From positions 3,632,434 through 3,696,433 of the forward strand of contig NC_049984.1 of assembly GCF_000003815.2 (NCBI RefSeq): a DNA stretch of 64,000 bases. Reading direction: 5' to 3'. The translations under genes were made by a program, and so were the position numbers. Position 1 is the first letter of the stretch. Each line of letters starts with the position of its first letter. This document shows, piece after piece, positions 45,301-52,366 of this stretch. Under the pieces are notes generated by a model that ran no database searches, had not been told where the DNA came from, and was given only the letters and a program-made list of their open reading frames with translations. Source of the DNA: Branchiostoma floridae. Lineage: Eukaryota; Chordata; Leptocardii; Amphioxiformes; Branchiostomatidae.

Positions 45301-45604
45301 AATATCTTCGTAAACATTCCAAACTACTGCATCTTTTCTTTCGAAACTCTTCATGTCTGTTGTTATTTCGTCCAATTCTAGGGTGGGTATGTGGGTCGGT
45401 CTGACTGATGAGGTAACCGAAGGGACCTTCGTGTGGGAGGCCGGCACCGCACTGGCCAGCGGGGACTTCACGGACTGGGCCGGTGACGGGTTCGACCATA
45501 ACGGCCGATTCCGCCACTGCGTGCAGATGAAACGGAAGTTCCAGTGGCGATGGGTGGTGCGCAGCTGCAGGAGGGCGAGAAGCCTCTTCTTCTGCCAGCC
45601 CTGA
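31346..45604 (+). CDS. Secreted HFRG-repeat / Ig-like / C-type lectin protein, 13 exons
   Basis: Exons: 31346-31459, 32441-32553, 32937-33068, 33623-33765, 39166-39304, 39530-39674, 40830-40968, 41481-41642, 42323-42363, 43029-43117, 43732-43993, 44715-44892, 45382-45604. All junctions agree in phase. The product is about 626 aa. Signal peptide ([19 protein letters not shown]), then the invertebrate extracellular module with [22 protein letters not shown] and IFCFRAAD, an Ig-like beta domain, and a C-terminal C-type lectin domain ending FFCQP-TGA. It should be secreted; carbohydrate or pathogen recognition is inferred only from the lectin fold. An acceptor (TTTTGCAG) 21 nt before the ATG suggests a 5' UTR exon upstream. 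Exon 33623-33765 is one base short of the frame its neighbours need. Confidence 0.9.
31474..31650. mobile_element. Pogo-like MITE in intron 1 of the lectin-like gene
   Basis: Begins TACAGTAGAAGTCGCTTAAT and ends TGTCTGGCTTCTACTATA, flanked by TA. Related copies are at 49039-49211 and 45634-46114. TA-flanked CAGTA(G)AA..CGCTTAATTGCA ends fit Tc1/pogo-type elements. It lies 15 bp after the exon-1 donor. Confidence 0.75.
33095..33385. repeat. TAGAG-type minisatellite
   Basis: Pentamer-based repeat (GTAGA/GTAGT/GGTAG) with a longer unit of about 107 bp present twice (GTGTAGTGTAGAGTAGAGTA at about 33190 and 33278). Intronic, between exons 33068 and 33623. It produces long but meaningless LLYSTL frames on the minus strand. 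Confidence 0.9.
33623..33765 (+). CDS. Exon 4 of the lectin-like gene, with an apparent frameshift
   Basis: Entering in phase 2, the frame reads [13 protein letters not shown] then TAG. The family sequence resumes one frame over as [17 protein letters not shown] and [14 protein letters not shown], and exits in phase 2 correctly into the exon at 39166. The exon is 143 nt where 144 would keep frame, so one base is missing between about 33648 and 33673. This is either an assembly or allelic error or a disabling mutation. Splice sites are intact. Confidence 0.85.
33907..39187 (+). repeat. 50-bp minisatellite carrying a splice acceptor in every unit (about 105 units)
   Basis: Unit: GGTTTGTACAGCAGTGCGAC, TCCACAGTTCTAAAGACGG, TTGTTCCTACA. 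Each unit contains TTCTAAAG (branch-point-like), a short T-rich tract (TTGTTCCT), ACAG, and then the first 21 nt of the following exon (39166). The array ends exactly in that exon's own acceptor and start. Variants are GTTC/GTTT after the AG, CCACAG/CCTCAG/CGTCAG, and GACGG/GACAG. Units are 95-100% alike, so the expansion is recent or homogenised. N runs at 34698-35046, 37556-37655 and 38556-38655 mean the true length is unknown. 50 is not a multiple of 3, so short ORFs rotate through frames and are not genes. Confidence 0.97.
39679..39965 (+). repeat. 35-bp minisatellite after exon 39530-39674
   Basis: About eight units of CA(T/A)TTCAGTCCAGTTTTTCTG then CAACATTCTAT(A/T)GT, starting six bases after the donor GGTATGT. 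It is intronic. Confidence 0.95.
40470..40829 (+). repeat. Two upstream copies of the acceptor and start of exon 40830
   Basis: A 172-bp unit begins GAAATTTCTTGCCTCT then TTCACCAG, continues with the first 29 nt of the exon (TGGAATCCACCTCTACGCCC) and a TCAGTTGTGGCTCCACAT tail, and occurs twice in tandem (about 40461 and 40633). The third occurrence is the real exon at 40830, which continues into AACGCCCCATGATT instead. A second internal acceptor-like phrase, CTGTACCAGTGGAATCCACA, lies mid-unit. Confidence 0.9.
41012..41295. repeat. Palindromic copies of the GGTTTTGGAAACGGTCAGAC family
   Basis: Three blocks: plus at 41036, inverse at 41135 (GAAACGTCTGACCGTTTCCA) and plus at 41249. The centre, TCAGTGACACTGTGTCACTG, is itself palindromic. 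GTTGATACGCCAAAAAGTA occurs at 40991 and 41208. It lies in the intron after exon 40830-40968. Confidence 0.8.
41667..41856. repeat. (ATCC)n microsatellite running into an assembly gap
   Basis: At least 22 ATCC units, then 100 N (41757-41856). Intron after exon 41481-41642. True length unknown. Confidence 0.95.
42028..42068 (+). pseudogene. Orphan copy of the end of exon 41481-41642
   Basis: CATCTTCTGTTTCCGTGCTG then TGGACTCAAACGG/GTATGG reads [11 protein letters not shown], a diverged copy of [11 protein letters not shown] with its own donor in the same phase. The upstream part of the exon and an acceptor are not visible. The assembly gap and microsatellite lie between it and the intact exon. 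Confidence 0.75.
43029..45604 (+). CDS. Ig-like and C-type lectin exons of the lectin-like gene
   Basis: Exons 43029-43117 and 43732-43993 encode a beta-sandwich ([70 protein letters not shown]) resembling bacterial-type Ig-like domains with SGN.L.F / Y.L.VD. motifs. Exons 44715-44892 and 45382-45604 encode a C-type lectin-like domain: [84 protein letters not shown] and LFFCQP. The Cys pattern and WVGL-type core are present. No EPN or QPD triplet and no WND are visible, so calcium-dependent sugar binding is doubtful. Confidence 0.9.
43196..43345 (+). repeat. tRNA-derived SINE in an intron of the lectin-like gene
   Basis: TGGCGTAACTGGTAGAGCG (A box) and GTCATGAGTTCGATCCCC (B box) are spaced as in a tRNA. 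They are followed by GACGTTGTGCCCTAGCTTGG and GAAAGACACTTTACACGAC. This is the best preserved of the SINE-like elements in the window. Confidence 0.75.
43575..43690 (-). repeat. Inverse copy of the GGTTTTGGAAACGGTCAGAC family
   Basis: GTCAGACCGTTTCCAGATCA, then TAGTTGCTTGAGTATCTGCT, then GGGGTATCTTATTGCCTGGA, in the reverse order of the copy at 10310. It lies just upstream of the acceptor of exon 43732. Confidence 0.7.
44255..44640 (+). mobile_element. Relic of a retroelement C-terminus (GIY-YIG type tail)
   Basis: The frame [18 protein letters not shown] resembles the E...SL..RF.EH.RP motif of GIY-YIG endonuclease tails of Penelope-like retroelements. Downstream frames continue the pattern with shifts ([13 protein letters not shown], then RGIK). 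Next comes a 3' UTR-like stretch with ATCCCGAAGAAGGCAACAGT. It is broken and not coding. It sits in the intron before the lectin exons. Confidence 0.6.
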
Positions 45605-46500
45605 GCCCTGGACTAGAAACTTCTTTTTTTACATACAGTAGAAGCCTGTTAATTGCACAGCGGATTATCGCACACTTCTGTTTATTGCACGGAATCACAA
45701 ATATCCCAAACTAGTGGGGTCCTTATATCCAGGCAGAGCATGCCTGTGCCATTAGATAGTACTGTAAATGCAGAAATGTTCGCTGTGGATTAATGTGATG
45801 ATTTCTATAATGGTATTAGACTGCAGTCTATGATTTTACCGCAAAATTAAAACCACCGCGAATAGTCCTTTTCCCGCTACCGCGAAATTAAATCCCCGCA
45901 TTTACAGTATCAAAGCCCTGGGCAAGGAGTATAGCTGACCAAAGGGAGTCAGATGGGTTAAGCAGGCTCCTTGGCCAGCTTTGATACTATCTTATGATCT
46001 CTTAAGGGCACCGGCAAATCTGCCTGGAGATTATGGGGTCCACTTTGAACCACCCGGATAACTGCACGAAATACACTGGCAAATGGGGCGTGCAATAAAA
46101 CGGCTTCTACTGTAGCTGACAGTCATCAGGTCGGCACATCAATCTTGAAAACATCCTTGCCTTCTTTTGTACTACACCACCGTATTTTTCCGCAATTATA
46201 AAGTAACGTTTCAACTGTCTGACTACTGCTGTCTTCATCACTCACAAACATTTTGTACCTTGCACCAATAGGACAAATTTAATTTGCATTGTTTACTTTG
46301 GGGGCAATAGCACAGGTCTATTTCGTACTAATATGACAACTTCACTTGTTACTGTTAACACAATGTAATTTTACAATGATGAAGACAGCATACAGACTGT
46401 TGAAACTTTTGTATACCAGAAAAATTAAGTTGTGTACTAGCAAAATTATGTTGGTAAAATTCCTTTTATGTATTTCTTCGTTTTGGAGATAATAACGTCA
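45605..46500. mobile_element. Nested pogo-like and TACTGTAAATGC MITEs after the lectin-like gene
   Basis: A larger element runs from TACAGTAGAAGCCTGTTAAT (45634) to CGGCTTCTACTGTA (46114). Inside it is a second element with ends TACTGTAAATGCAG (45760) and CCGCATTTACAGTA (45909). A further hairpin follows: CAACTGTCTGACTACTGCTG (46211) pairs with AGACAGCATACAGACTGTTG (46383). No gene. Confidence 0.7.
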
Positions 46501-47049
46501 TCATCAGATATAAAACTTTAACACGGACTCTATTATACGTTTTTTTCTGCTGCAACTTCACTACTCATCACCCCAATCAACCATTATGAATCATTTGAAT
46601 AAAATCTCTCGATGGTCTCTGTCATGAAACTCAACTTTCAAATGAAAATCCTAATTTTCTCTGACGGTGGCTTGGAAGACACTTAAATTGCTTGGTAATA
46701 GAAATATTTCTTAGCTTTCACCATTTCTTAGGAGACTAGATCTCACAGCTACTTTACCTGGATTCATATTACTCTTAACGACAACAATACACACGAAGCG
46801 TAGAAATTTGCTCTATATATAACAGTTACTATGAAATTTGTTGAGTGCTCTGTCAAAACCAATTGTCACTTTTTATCTTCCGAATGAAAATTTCAAAATT
46901 TATGAGGTCCCTGAAACTCTTGTTGTATATACGCAGGTGAATATATTAAAAGTATTCTATGCATCATATAATATGATATATTATGTGTAACAAAATATAA
47001 TCTCTATGTCTTAATTTCTGTCCTGAACAAATAGTTTGGTGTATAGTTA
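46501..47049. other. Intergenic sequence
   Basis: AT-rich; I see no gene or clear repeat in it. Confidence 0.5.
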
Positions 47050-47415
47050 TACCATTAATGCATGATGACACAGAATTAAAAATTGTTTTTCATTAGGTAT
47101 GGGTTAGTCCATACATGCATGATAATACAGAATTAAACATTGTTTTTCATTAGGTATGGATTATTCCATACATGCATGATAATACAGAATTAGACATTGT
47201 TTTTCATTAGGTATGGGTTATTCCATACATGCATGATAATACAGAATTAGACATTGTTTTTCATTGGTATGGGTTATTCCATACATGCATGATAATACAG
47301 AATAAGACATTGTTTTTCATTAGGTATGGGTTATTCCATACATGCATGATAATACAGAATTTAAACATTGCTTTTCATTGGTATGGGTTATTCCATACAT
47401 GCATGATAATAAAGG
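47050..47415. repeat. 57-bp minisatellite
   Basis: Six to seven units of TATGGGTTATTCCATACATG, CATGATAATACAGAATTA, GACATTGTTTTTCATTAGG. Each unit contains the palindrome CATGCATG. Units are 55-58 bp and very similar. Confidence 0.92.
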
Positions 47416-49610
47416 GTTAAACATCATCATCAAATTCAAATTTTGAAGAAAATCCACATTAAGAGAACAGTTACAGTAAAGACACGCGTACACACGTACG
47501 TACGCAAATGCACGCATACAGTATTACCCATAAAGTATTTGTCAATGATATGGTGGGGAATAAAAAGTGAGGTCACAAAAAAATGTTGTATGTTATTTTT
47601 TTTCTGAGCTTCATTTCTTGCCTTTCTGCTAGGTATTTGTGTGCGTGTGTGTGTGTGTATAAAGATCTGTATACAATTGTATTTTACCAATTTTCACTAT
47701 TTTCCGATGACATGTCATGAGGAGCCTGGTAGAGGCTGGCTACTTTAAAACTGACACCCCCTCTCTACTTCTAATCGAAACCATGTAACTGCTACAGATA
47801 CGGTATGATGCGATGTATAAAAGCAAGTTTATTCATTGGTCAAAGATCAGTAGAAGTATTTGAAGGTTTCACAATCAAGATAAGGGTCTCTTTAGGGAAG
47901 TGACAAAAGCATAGTGTAAGAAACCATACCTTGCAAATGTAAAAAGTCTGTAATAATTATACGCATCCCTTGCCCCACTAAAAGCATTTTATGTGCCATC
48001 CATTGCACACAGTACTTTGGCACAGCAGTACTATTTCCCCAACTTAACTAACAATCATTATGCAATGCACCATATAAAGTGATTGTACAATTGGCTTTTC
48101 CTTATACAAATGCCCACATATTGTAGATATCCTGGTTACAATATTGCACAGAGGATTACATATTCTCCATATAAAAGAGAAAACTACAAGCAGCAAGAGC
48201 ATGATCATCTAAATATTGTGACTGTTCATTGCATCTCAAATAAAGGTTGTAGAAGAATTACTCAATTGAAAACCCTAAGTTGCCTGACTCTTTCTAAATC
48301 TTAAAATTCACTGGAAAATACTATGAGTTTATCTTTGATTATAAGATAATTCCCTTCCAAAGCACAGTTCATTAGTAGAAACTCTGGGGAAACACTGGAG
48401 AAACACACCCTGCAGAAGAGGAGATACTCCCTGTGTGTATCTTCCCTTTTTTCCTAGTCAGAGGGTTCCTAAATGTTTGCTTTGGAGGATATACATCCGA
48501 AAGCTTTCCTTATGGCCAATTAGAGACTGTGATTCCAATGTGTTTATCATGAGTTTCATGGTCAATCACTCCTAGGAGGAGAGCATAGCAGACAGCAGGC
48601 TGGCAGGTCCTTCAGTGTCTGTGGGTGGAGCAATTGGTCATGGATATTAGCTATGTTTCCATTGGGTTTCAAATGTGTGTCCTTCAGTTACACATTAAAC
48701 TCAGAATAGAAAAGTGTCCCAGTATGTGTCTACTGCATGACTGAGCTTTGCGAGATAATTGCTGCAAAACAAGTCCATGCTAACATGCTTGATGTGGACT
48801 TCATATCCTTGTTACAACTGTATTACATTAAGCACCAGCTGTAAGTAACAAAACAAGACATATGAAGCTCTGAGGCTGACGTGTATAGTACGTAGGTGGT
48901 CCTTTTTCAAGTACTATTGTCCATTCGTTTTGTCAACAATATACTGTAAGCCAGTTTTAGAAGGAGTTTATCACAGGTAAACAACTGTCATATGAAGAAA
49001 TTTTGTTCTAATCTTACACGGTACAATTAGATACATTGTACAGTAGAAGCCGCTTAATTGCACGGCCTATTTGCCAGTGAATTTTGTGCAATTATCCGGA
49101 TGGTGCAATAATGCAAAGTTATCCAGCTGGACGCACCGGTTTGGGATTTAGTGCATTAAGCAGAAGAGTGCGATAATCCGTTGAATGTGCAATTAACTGG
49201 CTTCTACTGTATATTGAAGGTTGCAAGTCAAGTATATGACATAGTATGCAAGGTTTCACATTGGTTGTTACAATCACTTAATAAATGTAATTAGATTAAT
49301 GATATTGTAAATATTACGTTGATGAAGGTCAGACATCCAGGTAATAAGATATAGTGTAAAAGCTAACATTGCTGTGGCTGTACATTACAGGACCTGAGTT
49401 AGTGCTAATTTATTGCATTGCAAAATATCCACTTATTCTCATTAACAAAATCTCACCTTCATACCTACATGTAGTCAAGAGTCTTTTGTCTAAATCACTT
49501 CAAATTTGGTTAAAAAATTCACCCATATTTCTACACGATTCCTGCAATTTTTATAGTCTCCCTCAATAGTTATCAATGTGTATGACTTACAAGTATGTGC
49601 TACATTTTTG
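47416..49610. other. Intergenic sequence with a pogo-like MITE
   Basis: No gene recognised. 49039-49211 is a pogo-like MITE copy (TACAGTAGAAGCCGCTTAAT to AACTGGCTTCTACTGTA). 47866-47910 resembles 56278-56325 (GGTTTCACAATCAAG..GGTCTCTTT). 49325-49350 has a solo TCAGACATCCAGGTAATAAG end. Confidence 0.5.
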
Positions 49611-49902
49611 GATATATGAGAATTCTTGTACACAACCAAAATTAAACTTACTTGCTTACGTTTTTCGGTGTCTATCAGACACCTTCCTCAGAGCTTCTGA
49701 CTGGAGTTCTGCTTCTCGTCGCTATATGTAGCCGATGCATAGGTGGCGCTTTTGCGACGAGAAGATTATCCTTTAATCCACCCGAGTGGTCTGTTGTCTT
49801 CCCTGTCTATGACTCCAGTCAGAAGCTCTGAGGAAAGTCTCTGATAGACACCGAAACGTAAGCAAGTTTAATTTTGGTTGTGTACAAGAATTCTCATATA
49901 TC
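49611..49902. mobile_element. Long palindromic MITE
   Basis: Left arm: GATATATGAGAATTCTTGTA, ACCAAAATTAAACTTACTTG, CTCAGAGCTTCTGACTGGAG. Right arm is the reverse complement: CTCCAGTCAGAAGCTCTGAG, CAAGTTTAATTTTGGTTGTG, TACAAGAATTCTCATATATC. The arms are about 95-100 bp around a loop of about 95 bp. Confidence 0.9.
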
Positions 49903-51339
49903 CTATATTCTACCATCCTGATGAAATTATTTTCGTATGTACATTTTTGTTTTACCTAAAAGTTTTGAAACAGCACATACAGCAGTAGCCCTGACCTTGA
50001 GAAATCATGACGTGTGACCTTCATCAGTTGCTGTTTTTGTTGGGCGTTTCCATGAGTTTCAGCAGCAGTATTGAACCCTGACTACAAAGTATTGCAGAAG
50101 AAAGGCACACTTATTATTTATCGAGAACTATATAAAAAAAACGTGTTAACATCCTTATAAATTTCTATGCAAATCTATTTCAGAAGTCTGTTCTTGTTAA
50201 GATCTGTCAGCTCAATTTCATTTCTTCGCTTTTCCGTAAACAAGAAGTTACCTTTTCTTGATAAAGGATGGTCGCATATGCTATATACAGTATATATCAC
50301 ATTCTTGTGTCTGTAACTTTATAGTATTTTTATGCATGACATGATGACAATAAGTATTCAAAGGTTTTCCATCAAATAACCTGTGTTGAAAAGTTCTGTA
50401 TAATACAAAGTATAATATAGAATTTACCAGTCCTACATTTCACCAAGTTTTCAAATTACACAATTTTCTTTTGTCCATTCTCAAATTTCAAAAATTGAAT
50501 GTCAAACTGCAGACCAGGGGAGCACCAATTTAGTCATTTTTTTCATAGAAAACAATTTCATTTACATTTTCAGCATCATTTCACCAATTTGAAAGTTAGG
50601 CCCTACCAATCTCAAATTAACCCCAAGAGAAGAAACAGAAGATCTAGCCTTTACCTATCAAAAGGTATATCCAAAGTCTGGTAGCTTTACAAGGATTTCA
50701 CCCTGAGAAAGTTGTGCGTTAGTTCAAAGATTTCGCCATCAAGGCTACTGCTCTTGTCCTGCTGTCACATCAGATCTGTCAATCATCAGAGATGACACCG
50801 CACTATTGCCATACAAAACGGTACAACATGTAGAAAGGTTGGTAGTATCAAAACTGTTTGTTTCTGTGAATAAAGAGGTACTCTGGGTACTTGAAGACTG
50901 AGATCCGATAACGTTTCTTTCAGGCTTCCTTCACGCTTCCTATTCGGGTTTAAATATGCGAGGAATAGTCACAGCCCCTAACACTAATCGGATGGTACGC
51001 AGGTTACATATTAAACAGTCTCCCTCAAACTACACCTAACCAAAACACCAGTGGAATCAAGTCTTACCTGAAATATCTTCTCGACTTTAACCTGATACCT
51101 TATTATACTTCAATAATCACTATATTATACACACTGATGGAATACAAAACTTTGGTAATGATTTTGAGCATTGAAAATACAGCACAGCAATGTCACAGAG
51201 TGAATCATACACTGAAATTAAAGTATTTTGCAACTATTTTCGAAGTCCAAAAAAAACTTAAAAAAACAAAGTACCAGAATGTGTCAATAAAGATTAGACA
51301 TCCAGTTAATATCAAAGATACTCCCTCTAACAAAGTGCT
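49903..51339. other. Intergenic sequence
   Basis: AT-rich; no gene recognised. A fragment of the ATTAGACATCCAG family lies at 51292. The region ends where the tandem copies of the phosphatase 3' end begin. Confidence 0.5.
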
Positions 51340-52117
51340 TTTTGATTAAATTCCAGGTAACCCCTTTATTCACAGAAATCTGTAACACTAATTTCAACAT
51401 GTTGTTCAGATGTTTTGTCAGGATGGTCCAGAGTCATCTTGCTCTTCTTTTTTCTCCTCCTCCTCCTTTCTTTCTTTTGAGTCAATTCCAGGTAACCCCA
51501 TTATTCACAGAAATCTGTGACACTAATTTGTACTTGTTGTTTTGTCAGGATGGTCCAGAGTCATCTTGCTCTTCTTTTTTCTCTTTGTTCTCCTCTTTCT
51601 CCTCCTCTGTTTTCTTCTCTTTGTGCTTCCCTTTGGAACTGTAGGCATCAGACAATGTCTCTGCTTTTTGAATAACTAATGAACAAGACTTCCAGGTAAC
51701 CTCTTTATTCACAGAAATCTGTAACACTAATTTGTAGTTGTTGTTCAGATGTTTTGTCAGGATGGTCCAGAGTCATCTTGCTCTTCTTTTTTCTCCTCTT
51801 TTTTCTCCTCCCTCTCTTCTGTTTTCTTCTCTTTGTGTTTCCCTTTAAAGCTGTAGGCATTGCTGCCATTAGACAATGTCTCTGCTTTTTGAACAACTAA
51901 ATGAAGAAGACTTCCAGGTAACCTCTTTATTCACAGAAATCTGTAACACTAATTTTTACTTGTTGTTTAGATGCTTTGTCAGGATGGCCAGGAGTCATCT
52001 TCCTCTTCTTTTTTCTCCTGAAGCAGTTCCTCCTTTTTTTTCTTTTTGAGTCAATTCCAGGTAACCCCTTTATTCACAGAATCTGTAACACTAATCTGTA
52101 GTTGCTGAGATGTTTTG
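51340..52117 (-). repeat. Tandem copies of the phosphatase terminal-exon end
   Basis: Read on the plus strand, the phrase TTCCAGGTAACCCCTTTATT, CACAGAAATCTGTAACACTA, TTTTGTCAGGATGGTCCAGA, GTCATCTTGCTCTTC recurs near 51352, 51484, 51690, 51912 and 52055. The last belongs to the functional exon. On the minus strand each unit encodes the K/E-rich tail, QDDSG and the stop codon, plus the UTR. Two units (about 51545-51660 and 51770-51900) extend further into AYSSKGKHKEKKTEE. Units are 130-220 bp. Confidence 0.88.
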
Positions 52118-52366
52118 TCAGGATTGTCCAGAGTCATCTTGCTCTTCCTTTTTCTCTTCCTTTTTCTCCTCCTCCTTCTCTTCTGTTTTCTTCTCTTTGT
52201 GCTTCCCTTTAAAACTGTAGGCGTCGTGAGGGAAGGGGTAAAGGTCATCCTCGCAGTACGGGTTCTTCACGTGAGCCTCCACGTACGTCTGCAGCAGCTG
52301 GCCGATCGCTTCCGCGTCGCTCTGGAACGGGGAGTCGGGGTAGGTGTGCCTCAGCCACGCCCTCTC
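52118..52366 (-). CDS. Distal terminal exon of the DUSP22/15-like gene (long K/E tail)
   Basis: Acceptor TATATCCTTCCGCAG, phase 0, 82 codons then TGA. ERAWLRHTYPDSPFQSDAEA matches human DUSP22 QYRQWLKEEYGESPLQDAEE, directly after the FQRQLQEF helix. It continues NPYCEDDLYPFPHDAYSFKG and a Lys/Glu-rich tail ending EEQDDSGQS. The tail after about residue 30 is not in vertebrate DUSP22. Its coding end is reiterated in the repeat downstream. Confidence 0.92.
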   Translation of the reverse strand, partial: ERAWLRHTYPDSPFQSDAEAIGQLLQTYVEAHVKNPYCEDDLYPFPHDAYSFKGKHKEKKTEEKEEEKKEEKKEEQDDSGQS

